Source: Defluviitaleaceae bacterium (lineage in GTDB: Bacteria; Bacillota; Clostridia; Lachnospirales; WRAX01). From it: a stretch of DNA of 64,000 nucleotides. Made by a program: the position numbers and the translations under genes. The DNA lies in NCBI GenBank assembly GCA_009784575.1, contig WRBK01000008.1, forward strand, positions 1-64,000, in the 5' to 3' direction. The notes beneath the pieces were generated by a model. The model saw only the letters and a list, made by a program, of their open reading frames with translations, was not told where the DNA came from and did no database searches. Below are positions 8,881 to 17,167 of the stretch, piece by piece. Numbering within the stretch: position 1 is the first letter of the stretch; each line of letters opens with the position of its first letter.

Positions 8881-9671
8881 GTCAAATTATTGAAATCATT
8901 GAGAATTTAGCCCCCGTAGATATTGCCGAAGAATGGGATAATGTCGGGCTTTTGGTAGGGCGGCGCGAGGCTACAGTGTCCAAGGTTCTTTTGGCACTTG
9001 ATGCGCTGGATGCTGTGATTGATGAGGCGATAGAAATCGGCGCGGATGCTATAATAACGCATCACCCCATCATTTTTCGTCCAATCAGCCAAATAACGAA
9101 CGAAACCCCTCTTGGATGCCGCTTGTTAAAGTTGATAGAAGGCGGTATCTGTCTATATAGCGCACATACAAACCTAGATGCTACAGAGGGCGGACTGAAC
9201 GATACGCTTTTTGACATCCTTGGTCTTTCTAACAAGGAGTTTATATGCGAGAGCAAACCTAGTGTATTTGCTGGCCGTGCGGGGACTTTGTCTATGCCCA
9301 TTAGCTTGTCGGATTTTGCTATAATTGTGAAAAATGTATTGAGCTTAGATGTAGCTACATATTGTGGCAATGGTGATGATATTGTACATAAAGTTGGAAT
9401 TATAAGCGGCGGCTCTGCAAATAGAGAATTTTTTAGGGGTGCTTTGGCGGCGGGCTGTGATACATTTATTACATCTGACATTAAGCTTGATGTTGCGCAG
9501 GCGGCACTGGATATGAAGCTTAATTTGATAGATGCAACGCATTATGGCAGCGAGGTAATATTTGCTGAAGAGCTTGCTAAATACCTGCGTGAGCGCGTTA
9601 GTGGCGTGGAATTTGTGGCATCCAAAATAAATGGGCAAGTATTTAAAGTTGCTATAGGGGGTAAAAATTAA
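8865..9671 (+). CDS. Nif3-like dinuclear metal center protein (YqfO family)
   Basis: Conserved hexameric metal-binding protein of unclear function, often encoded beside trmK. The 268-residue protein shows EEWDNVGLLVG, ITHHPIIF (metal histidines), YSAHTNLD and the C-terminal DATHYGSE motif. The start is taken as a TTG at 8865, because GGAGGTG lies five bases upstream and the family begins near IKLSQIIE. The ATG at 8841 would lack a site. It overlaps trmK by 16 bp and overlaps the next gene by 1 bp. Confidence 0.9.
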   Translation: MSIKLSQIIEIIENLAPVDIAEEWDNVGLLVGRREATVSKVLLALDALDAVIDEAIEIGADAIITHHPIIFRPISQITNETPLGCRLLKLIEGGICLYSAHTNLDATEGGLNDTLFDILGLSNKEFICESKPSVFAGRAGTLSMPISLSDFAIIVKNVLSLDVATYCGNGDDIVHKVGIISGGSANREFFRGALAAGCDTFITSDIKLDVAQAALDMKLNLIDATHYGSEVIFAEELAKYLRERVSGVEFVASKINGQVFKVAIGGKN

Positions 9672-11314
9672 TGCTGAATGTAACTGTAAATGGAAAGAAG
9701 CTGCTGGTTAATGATGGTGTTCAGCTTTCAGAAATTGCTAAAATGATAGATGCACCACACCCTTTTTTGGTGGCAAAAATAGGTCATGAGATACGTGAGT
9801 TGCATAGGAATGTTACTAAGGATTGTGAAATAGATTTTTTGGATGTAACCTCGGATAATGGATACCGTGTGTATCAGCGCACGGCAGTTTTTGTGATGAT
9901 AAAGGCGGCACGAGAGGTATTAGGCAAGGAAATACGCGTGGTAGTGGAGCATAGCATAAACAAGAATTATTATTGTGAAATTATGGAAGAGGGATTAATT
10001 CTCACACCAGAAATTTTGGCGCAAATAAAAGCGAAGATGGAAGAGATTGTAGCCGAAGATATAGAAATTGTTAAAGAAAGTTTTTTGCTTGAAGATGGCA
10101 TTAAAGTGGCGAAAAATATGCAACTGCAAGATAAAATGCAACTTTTGGCATATCGTACATCGTCTTCTGTTAATTTTTATCGCCTCGGGTGGTTTTATGA
10201 TTATTTTTATGGGCCAATGGCTACGCGGGCGGGGGTTTTGACGAAATTTGACCTACTTTTGCAAGAAGATGGGTTCATACTAGTGTTTCCAAATCAGCAG
10301 AATCCTGATGAACTATCAGAATTAATCTCGGTTTCTAAGCTTACGCAGGTTTTTCATGAATCTAATAATTGGGCGCGCATATTGAAAATTGATACCGTTG
10401 GTGCGCTTAATGGCAAAATATGCCAAGGTGAGTCTGGCGAGATTATCCGCGTGACCGAAGCTCTGCATGAAAAATCCGTAGCAAAAATGGCGGATGAAAT
10501 ACATCAAAAGGGGCGCAATGTTGTGCTTATTGCTGGCCCTTCATCATCTGGCAAGACCACCTTTGCTCAGCGGCTTTCTGTGCAATTGCGGGTAAATGGC
10601 TTAAAGCCGCATGTAATCTCGCTGGATGACTATTATGTGGACAGGGACAAAACGCCGCTTGATAAATTTGGTGTACCCAATTTTGAATCGCTTTACTCCA
10701 TAGATGTGCCGAAATTTAACGAAGATTTGCAAGAGTTGCTTTCGGGCGGTAAAGTTCATTTGCCAAAATATAATTTTTTGACGGGCAAACGTGAATACAA
10801 AGGGCATTTTTTACAGCTTTCTGATGATGCTGTGCTTGTGATAGAAGGCATACATGGCTTGAACCCTGAGCTTTCGCGCAAAGTGCCTGATGAGGCAAAA
10901 TTTAAAATCTTTATTAGTGCGCTAACACAGTTGAATATGGATGACCACAACCGTATACCAGCCGCCGATACACGCATGATTCGGCGTATAGTGCGTGATA
11001 GCCAGTTTCGTGGGTTTGATGCCCGCCGCACGCTAGAGCTATGGCCTGCTGTTGTGCGCGGCGAATCCGAGAATATTTTTCCTTTCCAAGATGAGGCCGA
11101 TGTCATTTTTAACTCTGCTTTAATTTACGAATTATGCGTATTAAAGCCATATGTTATGCCGCAACTTTTTGCCATACAAAAAGACCAGCCAGAGTTTATG
11201 GAGGCGCGTCGTTTGCTTAAATTCTTGGATAGTTTCATGGTTATAGTCGAAAAAGAAGTGCCGAACAACTCCTTGTTGCGTGAGTTTATTGGGGGAGGTT
11301 GCTTTAGAACTTGA
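9671..11314 (+). CDS. TGS / uridine kinase-like nucleoside kinase
   Basis: A 547-residue protein with three parts: an N-terminal TGS domain (about 1-60), a threonyl-tRNA-synthetase-like second domain (about 65-230) and a phosphoribulokinase/uridine-kinase P-loop domain. The Walker A is GPSSSGKTTFA, and SLDDYYVDRDKTP follows. This fusion is a known Bacillota/Bacteroidota architecture usually annotated as nucleoside kinase; the exact substrate is uncertain. It overlaps the Nif3-family gene by 1 bp and the following phosphoesterase by 4 bp (TTGA), so translation is probably coupled. Confidence 0.88.
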   Translation: MLNVTVNGKKLLVNDGVQLSEIAKMIDAPHPFLVAKIGHEIRELHRNVTKDCEIDFLDVTSDNGYRVYQRTAVFVMIKAAREVLGKEIRVVVEHSINKNYYCEIMEEGLILTPEILAQIKAKMEEIVAEDIEIVKESFLLEDGIKVAKNMQLQDKMQLLAYRTSSSVNFYRLGWFYDYFYGPMATRAGVLTKFDLLLQEDGFILVFPNQQNPDELSELISVSKLTQVFHESNNWARILKIDTVGALNGKICQGESGEIIRVTEALHEKSVAKMADEIHQKGRNVVLIAGPSSSGKTTFAQRLSVQLRVNGLKPHVISLDDYYVDRDKTPLDKFGVPNFESLYSIDVPKFNEDLQELLSGGKVHLPKYNFLTGKREYKGHFLQLSDDAVLVIEGIHGLNPELSRKVPDEAKFKIFISALTQLNMDDHNRIPAADTRMIRRIVRDSQFRGFDARRTLELWPAVVRGESENIFPFQDEADVIFNSALIYELCVLKPYVMPQLFAIQKDQPEFMEARRLLKFLDSFMVIVEKEVPNNSLLREFIGGGCFRT

Positions 11315-12159
11315 AGATAAGTCTAAAAAGGATTTTGATAACATTTTCGCTACTTTTAGGCATTGTATTTGCCATATATTGGGGTTCTGTGCGATGGCTA
11401 AAAGTATATAATCATGCGGTATATTTTGACGACCTTCCAGAGCATCTGGAGGGTCTGCGTATTTTGCAAATTTCTGACTTGCACGCAAATAACCCTGTCG
11501 AGGTTCATTTTGACATTTGGGCGCATGTGGAGCGCGAGGATTTTGACATTGCTGTCATTACAGGCGACATAATTCTAGGATTAACATGGAATCACGACGG
11601 ACCATTGTTAGAGCTAGAGCCACATCGCGAGCATTTGGCGGCTTTGGCGCATCGCGTGCCTACATTTTTTGTGGAGGGCAATCATGAGGCGCATCATTAT
11701 AGGCAGATACGCCAGTTTATGGAAGAGGTTGGTATAGTATTTTTGCATAATGATGTTGAACTTTTAGAGATAAATGGCGGCGTAATAGAAATTATAGGAA
11801 CAGCCGATTATTCTACGCTTACGCGCCGCATTGGCTTTGATGATTTTGACGTGCTTTTTGCCACGCCTAGCGATAATTTTCAGCTTGTTCTTATGCATCA
11901 GCCACAGCTCTTTGACCGCACGAAGGCCAGCGGAATAAATATGGCTCTTGCTGGTCATACCCATGGTGGTCAGCTTCGCTTACCTTTTTTGCCAACGATT
12001 TACGCGCCACAGCAAGGTTTTTTGCCTCGCTATGGCGCGGGATTTTATTATCATAATGATGCTGTGCTTTATGTTTCTCGTGGTATTGGCACAACATATT
12101 TCCCTATTCGTTTTTGGAATAGACCAGAGATAGCTGTTTTTGAACTACGCTCAAGATAA
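11311..12159 (+). CDS. Membrane-anchored metallophosphoesterase
   Basis: Calcineurin-like phosphoesterase of the YkuE/YpbG type, 282 residues. It has an N-terminal membrane segment (about residues 8-26) followed by the metal-binding motifs ISDLHAN, TGDIILG, GNHEAHH and AGHTHGG. It probably acts outside the cell on a phosphorylated lipid or nucleotide; the substrate is not known. The TTG start at 11311 overlaps the preceding stop codon and has GGGGGAGG upstream, though with a longer than usual spacer. It converges on the cyclophilin gene with only 2 bp between the stop codons and no visible terminator. Confidence 0.88.
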   Translation: MKISLKRILITFSLLLGIVFAIYWGSVRWLKVYNHAVYFDDLPEHLEGLRILQISDLHANNPVEVHFDIWAHVEREDFDIAVITGDIILGLTWNHDGPLLELEPHREHLAALAHRVPTFFVEGNHEAHHYRQIRQFMEEVGIVFLHNDVELLEINGGVIEIIGTADYSTLTRRIGFDDFDVLFATPSDNFQLVLMHQPQLFDRTKASGINMALAGHTHGGQLRLPFLPTIYAPQQGFLPRYGAGFYYHNDAVLYVSRGIGTTYFPIRFWNRPEIAVFELRSR

Positions 12160-12161
12160 AA

Positions 12162-13301
12162 TTATCTCGTTTCTATATCAATGCGAATTATCATCACATC
12201 TTCTAATGGTCGATTATTTCCGTCTACCTGCACAGCCGCTATGGCATTCACTACATTCATCCCTTCAAATACATGACCAAACACTGTGCTTTCAAAGTCC
12301 AGATGAGGCCAGCCGCCATATTCTAGGTAATGTTCAATAAATTCAAATTCTGATGGGAAGAGTTCGCCTAGGGTGGGTTCGCCCTCTATTTCCACAAAAT
12401 CGCGCATCTCTAAGTGTTCTTCAAAGGTAGGTATAAAGTCATGGTGCAGGTCGCTACCCTGTACAATAAAAAACTGGCTGTTATTGCTAATTGGTTGCTC
12501 AACTGCATTTGCCATTGAAAGAGCACCAGAGATATGCCGCAGATTTGGCGAAACCTCATTACCAAAAGGCATCCCCCATATACTTTGACCGCCCTGACCC
12601 GTACCTTGCGGGTCGCCGCTTTGTATCATAAATCCTTCAATGATTCTATGGAATGCGATTCCGTTATAATATCCATCCATGGCATGTGTTATGAAGTTTT
12701 CTACAGCTAAAGGTGCTAAATCTGGGAATAAGCGCAGATGAATTTCGCCGAAGGTTGTGTGGATTATTGCAAACTGCTCACCAATAGCTGGCGGGCTAAT
12801 CTGGTTTTCCAAAGAATTAGGGATATATTCCCAAGAGGTATGCCCGCGTAGGTCAAGAATCCTCAATGTTCGCGTGTCGTTATCCCATTCGGTTGGATGC
12901 CCAACGGCTTCTAGCAAGCTGTTGATGGGCATTAGTGTCCTGTCGTCAAAAATCATGGCTGGCATACCAATCGGCATTCTTTGTCCATTCACAATAGCCA
13001 TACTGCTTGCATTGTGGGTGTTTGTTCCGACACTAATAGATACCTCGTCGCTGCCCCGCGTTAATATGACACGCCGCCCTGTGCCGTCCCATCGCACATC
13101 AAAGTCCAATTGCTCAAACACAGCGCGTACAGGTACGAGCGTACGCGCCCCAGACCCCATAAAGACAGGCTGTTGGTCCCCAAATTCTAGCTGCACTCCG
13201 CCTATATAGACATTCACCCCGCTAGCTAATAGTGCCATGGGCGCGAAAATGCTAAAAATAGCCATTAAGGTTATGAGTGATTTAAGTATAATCTTTCTCA
13301 T
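12162..13301 (-). CDS. Secreted cyclophilin with N-terminal copper-amine-oxidase-like domain (copy 1)
   Basis: Peptidyl-prolyl cis-trans isomerase, 379 residues. A signal peptide is followed by a copper amine oxidase N1-type domain (RTLVPVRAVFEQLDFDVRWD, then RTLMPINSLLEAVG). This domain is common in Clostridia surface proteins. The C-terminal cyclophilin domain includes FHRIIEGFMIQSGDPQGTG and NSQFFIVQG. The ATG at 13301 follows AGGAAGG; the longer frame to 13346 has no site. A tandem paralogue lies 73 bp upstream. It probably folds exported proteins. Confidence 0.9.
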   Translation of the reverse strand: MRKIILKSLITLMAIFSIFAPMALLASGVNVYIGGVQLEFGDQQPVFMGSGARTLVPVRAVFEQLDFDVRWDGTGRRVILTRGSDEVSISVGTNTHNASSMAIVNGQRMPIGMPAMIFDDRTLMPINSLLEAVGHPTEWDNDTRTLRILDLRGHTSWEYIPNSLENQISPPAIGEQFAIIHTTFGEIHLRLFPDLAPLAVENFITHAMDGYYNGIAFHRIIEGFMIQSGDPQGTGQGGQSIWGMPFGNEVSPNLRHISGALSMANAVEQPISNNSQFFIVQGSDLHHDFIPTFEEHLEMRDFVEIEGEPTLGELFPSEFEFIEHYLEYGGWPHLDFESTVFGHVFEGMNVVNAIAAVQVDGNNRPLEDVMIIRIDIETR

Positions 13302-13373
13302 TTGTACACTTCCTTCCTGATTAATCACCCTTTTTAGCTCCTGCATCAGGGCTTCTGGGATGCACCCAGAGCG

Positions 13374-14762
13374 TTATTGTGCTGTTACGATTTCTATTGT
13401 TCTTATTACTACATCGCGCGTAGGGCGGTCGAATGAACCCACTGGCACGGCGGCTATTTCGTCCACCACATTCATGCCATGAAACACTTGCCCAAAAACC
13501 GTATGCCCAAAGTCCAAATGTGGCGTGCCGCCATGCTCTAGGTAATGTGCCAAAAATTCATTATGCCCCTCTGTGGCCATGAAGGCTTCGATTTGCGCGG
13601 CAGTCCAATTATCTAGCTGGCTATTTTGCACAATGAAGAACTGGCTACCATTGGTATTTGGTCCCGCATTTGCCATAGAAAGCGCACCGCGGATATTGCC
13701 AAGGTTCTCCGTAAATTCGTCAGCGAAAGGTGTACCCCATATGCTTTCGCCACCCATACCTGTGCCAAGAGGGTCGCCGCCCTGTATCATAAAATCCTCA
13801 ATAACCCTATGGAAAATAAGACCGTCATAAAAGCCATTTTGCGCATGTGTTATGAAGTTTTCCACAGCAAGAGGTGCATATTCGGGGAATAAGCGTATAT
13901 GAATTTCGCCAAAGTTGGTGTGCATTATAGCAAACTGCTCACCAGATGTGGGTGGTGCTAGTTGATTTGCTAATGCGCCAGCGAATGCATCACTAGGTAT
14001 ATTGTCAGAATTGTTGACGGTATCATTGATTATTGGGTGGCTGGCAACTCGTACAAAATTCCATGTAAGACCATCAAGCTCAAGAACTAGCACATTATCG
14101 ATGATTTGTGCGCTCCAAGCATGGTGAGAATGGTCATCAAAGGTGTGTAGCTCACCAGGCTCTTTTGCCCAGTTCATATATTGATTTTGCAGACCTGCCT
14201 CAATAAAGACAACTGTGCCATCGGCAAAAAATTCCATATAAACGGCATTGCTTTCGTCAAATGTTACGAGGTCTATAATGTTGCCATCATCAAGCTCCAC
14301 CCATTCTGCACGCCATAGCCCTACAAAATTCAGCAAAGGCGTGGAGATAATTACTGCTGGGTTGTCCTGCCTCCAGTCTACATTAAAGCCAACACTCTCT
14401 ACTGCGGCGCGTATAGGTAACAATGTGCGACCGCCTATAATCTGTGCTGGTACATCAAGCTCATGAATCTTGCCATTGGTGGTGAAAGTATTATGACCGA
14501 TTGTAATGACGACTATATGGCTGTCACTGGTCAAGGTGGCTGTCATTGCATCTTGCTGCCAGTCTACATCAAAGCCTAGATGCTCGAAGACACCGCGCAC
14601 AGGTACAAGCGTACGCCCATCAATTACTATGGGTGGTTGACCTTCGAAGTTTACTGCTATACCGTCTATGGTAACACTGATTTCATTGGCGTTTAATGCT
14701 ATGGAAGGTGCAAAACCAAGAATCATCATTAGCGTAAGGATAGATGCTAAAAACTTCCTCAT
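13374..14762 (-). CDS. Secreted cyclophilin with N-terminal copper-amine-oxidase-like domain (copy 2)
   Basis: Paralogue of the gene at 12162, 462 residues. It has a signal peptide, a copper amine oxidase N1-type domain (RTLVPVRGVFEHLGFDVDW, RTLLPIRAAVESVGFNVDW) and a lipocalin-like middle segment (about residues 145-240) absent from copy 1. The C-terminal cyclophilin domain includes FHRVIEDFMIQGGDPLGTG and NGSQFFIVQ. AGGAGG precedes the ATG. The tandem pair looks like a duplication followed by divergence. Confidence 0.9.
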   Translation of the reverse strand: MRKFLASILTLMMILGFAPSIALNANEISVTIDGIAVNFEGQPPIVIDGRTLVPVRGVFEHLGFDVDWQQDAMTATLTSDSHIVVITIGHNTFTTNGKIHELDVPAQIIGGRTLLPIRAAVESVGFNVDWRQDNPAVIISTPLLNFVGLWRAEWVELDDGNIIDLVTFDESNAVYMEFFADGTVVFIEAGLQNQYMNWAKEPGELHTFDDHSHHAWSAQIIDNVLVLELDGLTWNFVRVASHPIINDTVNNSDNIPSDAFAGALANQLAPPTSGEQFAIMHTNFGEIHIRLFPEYAPLAVENFITHAQNGFYDGLIFHRVIEDFMIQGGDPLGTGMGGESIWGTPFADEFTENLGNIRGALSMANAGPNTNGSQFFIVQNSQLDNWTAAQIEAFMATEGHNEFLAHYLEHGGTPHLDFGHTVFGQVFHGMNVVDEIAAVPVGSFDRPTRDVVIRTIEIVTAQ

Positions 14763-14790
14763 AATTTTAATTTCCTCCTAAAAATGTATT

Positions 14791-16434
14791 TTATATTATC
14801 CCTGTCGTTGCTATCTGTGTAAGTATTGGTACAATCTGCTTTTTACGCGACACCACACCAGGCAGGAAGATATGGTCTTCATCTGCCTTCATGCCGAAAG
14901 CGGTATCTAGTAGGTCTTTTGCGCGCCCTACAGCCAAAATCTCGCTACCGCCAGATACTATATCCGTTATCATTAGCATAACGAGGTCGCAAGCATTTTT
15001 TTCGTAATATATTTGCATTTTGCGGAAAATCTCATTTAGGCGGGTAGCTAGCCCAGCAAAATCCAAGGTGTTTATCTGTGAGATATATGCAGTATGCTTT
15101 CCGAAAGTAAAGCGTTTGCGGTCTGTGGCTAGCAAAGCATCTATGCTGGTTTTCTCTACATTTGTCCCTGCTTTAAACATGGCTCGACCATATTCTGTGA
15201 TGTCCACCTCGGCTAGCTCGGCAAGAGCCGCCGCCGCGGCTTCGTCTGCGGGCGTACATGTGGGCGAAGAAAACATCAGCGTATCGGACAAAATGGCAGA
15301 GAGCATAGCACCAGCAATCGCTCTTGGTATTGCCACGCGATTTTCGCGATACATTTTGCATATGATAGTAGATGTGCAGCCCACAGGCTCGCTTCGGATG
15401 TATAGCGGCGACTCCGTTTGTATATCTGCCACGCGGTGATGGTCTATAATCTCTACAATTTCGGCTTGTTCCAAGCCCTCTACAGATTGGCTGCGTTCGT
15501 TATGGTCTATTAAAATGACCTTTTTGCCGCCATTTGACATAAGGTGGCGGCGCGACACAATGCCATATAGTGCGCCTTCTTTGTCCACAACAGGGAAGTT
15601 GCGGTGCTTGCTTACGCGCATAACATCGGAAACATCGTCAAGGTAGTTATTTTCGGAAAAGGTAACAACATTACCCACATTCATCAAACTGCCTACAGAA
15701 ATAGCCTGATTAACTAAGCTAACAGCCTTAAACATGGAATAATCCACGCATACAATGGAGCATTTCGCGCCGTCAAGCCCTTTTGGTTTTACGCCATTTG
15801 TTAATATGATGCAACCAAAATCAAATTCATATGCTAGCCGCCAAGCATTGTCAATTTTACCTGTTATTACCACGTCTTTATCTGTTATCACGGTGCTATC
15901 ATCAAAATTCATGCCTACATACAGTGAGCCATCCAGTTTTTCGTATTTGTAGTTGCCGCCAACCTCCACGCCGCCAAGGCAATCGACCAGATTGCGGTAT
16001 AAAATCTCATGACGCTTGACCACATCCTCATCAGAAACCTCCATGAAGATGCTGGTAACATCGCCCATGGCAAGGATGCCCTTTACCTCCTTGCTTTCAC
16101 AAACAATGGGAATGATGCGGCTTCCATCTGAATTAACAAGCATATCCCAAGCTCTTTTGACGGGTTCATGCGGCATTAACGTATCTGGCTGATAAAGCTC
16201 AAGGTCGCGCAATTTCAGGCGTACATCATGCAATATTGGTGGCTTTTTTATGCCAAAATGCTTCAAAACAAAGTCCGTTTCTTTATTTATCTCTCCCAGT
16301 CTATAAGCCTTGGCACCCTTTTCACCCATTTCGCGCTTTAGATGTGCATAGGCTATAGAAGAGCATATCGAGTCTGTATCAGGGTTTTTGTGGCCAAAAA
16401 TATGAAAATGGTCGTGGTCGATGTTTTCGGTCAT
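14791..16434 (-). CDS. Manganese-dependent inorganic pyrophosphatase with CBS and DRTGG domains
   Basis: Family II pyrophosphatase, 547 residues, hydrolysing PPi to drive biosynthesis. The DHH part begins HIFGHKNPDTDSICSSIAYA and resumes after the insert with LIDHNERSQS and IIDHHRV. A regulatory insert (about residues 65-300) holds two CBS motifs and a DRTGG domain. In known members these bind adenine nucleotides that inhibit or activate the enzyme. A DHHA2 domain closes the protein. A GGGGGAAG site precedes the ATG. The length and order match CBS-PPases of Clostridia. Confidence 0.95.
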   Translation of the reverse strand: MTENIDHDHFHIFGHKNPDTDSICSSIAYAHLKREMGEKGAKAYRLGEINKETDFVLKHFGIKKPPILHDVRLKLRDLELYQPDTLMPHEPVKRAWDMLVNSDGSRIIPIVCESKEVKGILAMGDVTSIFMEVSDEDVVKRHEILYRNLVDCLGGVEVGGNYKYEKLDGSLYVGMNFDDSTVITDKDVVITGKIDNAWRLAYEFDFGCIILTNGVKPKGLDGAKCSIVCVDYSMFKAVSLVNQAISVGSLMNVGNVVTFSENNYLDDVSDVMRVSKHRNFPVVDKEGALYGIVSRRHLMSNGGKKVILIDHNERSQSVEGLEQAEIVEIIDHHRVADIQTESPLYIRSEPVGCTSTIICKMYRENRVAIPRAIAGAMLSAILSDTLMFSSPTCTPADEAAAAALAELAEVDITEYGRAMFKAGTNVEKTSIDALLATDRKRFTFGKHTAYISQINTLDFAGLATRLNEIFRKMQIYYEKNACDLVMLMITDIVSGGSEILAVGRAKDLLDTAFGMKADEDHIFLPGVVSRKKQIVPILTQIATTGII

Positions 16435-16460
16435 AATCTTCCCCCTGTAAAAATGCTAGA

Positions 16461-16496
16461 AATTAAAAAGTGATGATATCATTATACCATCACTTT
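16461..16496 (-). terminator. Intrinsic terminator after the amidotransferase
   Basis: The hairpin AAAGTGATG/CATCACTTT (16467-16496) encloses the stop codon of the gene at 16490. On the minus strand it is followed by TTTTTAATT. Confidence 0.75.
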
Positions 16497-17167
16497 GCTA
16501 AAATTGAAACCATGAATTCTTCAAAAATCCTAAAATGCTCCTGCATATGTATAAGCTCCTCTGGATGCCATTGCACCCCAAAGACAAACCTTGCGCTCTC
16601 GCCGCATAAAGCCTCAATGACACCATCATTGGAGACGGCGCATACCCGCAGGGGCGAACACGGTTCGCCCATCAATACTGCCTGATGATGAATAGAATTA
16701 ACCATAATATTTTCTTTGCCTACCACCTGTGCTGGTCTGCCGATAAGATGTACACTATGTGTGGCTATATGGCGCGGTTCATCCTGTTTATGCCCCTCGA
16801 TATGCTGCGCAATTTTACCGCCCAATGCTACATGCAATATTTGCAAACCACGGCAAATCCCAAGAATCGGTATATTGCGCTCATAAGCCAGTTGCGTTAG
16901 AGCTATTTCGGCTTTATCTCTTTGTTTCCATATATCATTTGCTCTCGGATGGGTTGGCTCATCAAAAAAACTACCATCAATGTCGCCGCCGCCAGAAAGC
17001 AACAGACCATCAATAATGTCGATGGCCTGTATTATATTATCGCTTGCAGGTAAAATCAACGGCAAACCGCCAGCACGCTCCACGGCATCAACATATGCAC
17101 GATTGAGATAATGTTGCTTATCGTTGATGCTTGCAGTAATCCCTATAATTGGTTTAGAGCCTAACAT
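16490..17167 (-). CDS. Class I glutamine amidotransferase-like hydrolase (peptidase C26, PuuD-like)
   Basis: Probable gamma-glutamyl hydrolase, 225 residues. The nucleophile cysteine is in ILGICRGLQILHV, and the catalytic His/Glu are in FGVQWHPEE. Family members cleave gamma-glutamyl-GABA or related compounds; the substrate here is not shown. A short palindromic repeat encodes the stretch GEPCSP in the loop between HHQAV and the following strand. Its ATG overlaps the stop codon of the M16 protease (TAATG), so the two are probably cotranslated. Confidence 0.88.
   Translation of the reverse strand: MLGSKPIIGITASINDKQHYLNRAYVDAVERAGGLPLILPASDNIIQAIDIIDGLLLSGGGDIDGSFFDEPTHPRANDIWKQRDKAEIALTQLAYERNIPILGICRGLQILHVALGGKIAQHIEGHKQDEPRHIATHSVHLIGRPAQVVGKENIMVNSIHHQAVLMGEPCSPLRVCAVSNDGVIEALCGESARFVFGVQWHPEELIHMQEHFRIFEEFMVSILAK
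16647..16670. repeat. Short palindromic repeat inside the amidotransferase gene (copy 3)
   Basis: CGCAGGGGCGAACACGGTTC and the following GCCC form an 8-bp perfect stem (GGGCGAAC/GTTCGCCC) with a 3-base loop and the CGCAG edge. Read on the gene strand it encodes GEPCSP without breaking the frame. Confidence 0.75.

Noticed and set aside
13347-13373. Hairpin between the two cyclophilin genes as a terminator
   Set aside because: The stem has no T run on the minus strand, so intrinsic termination is unlikely. Readthrough between the tandem genes is more plausible.
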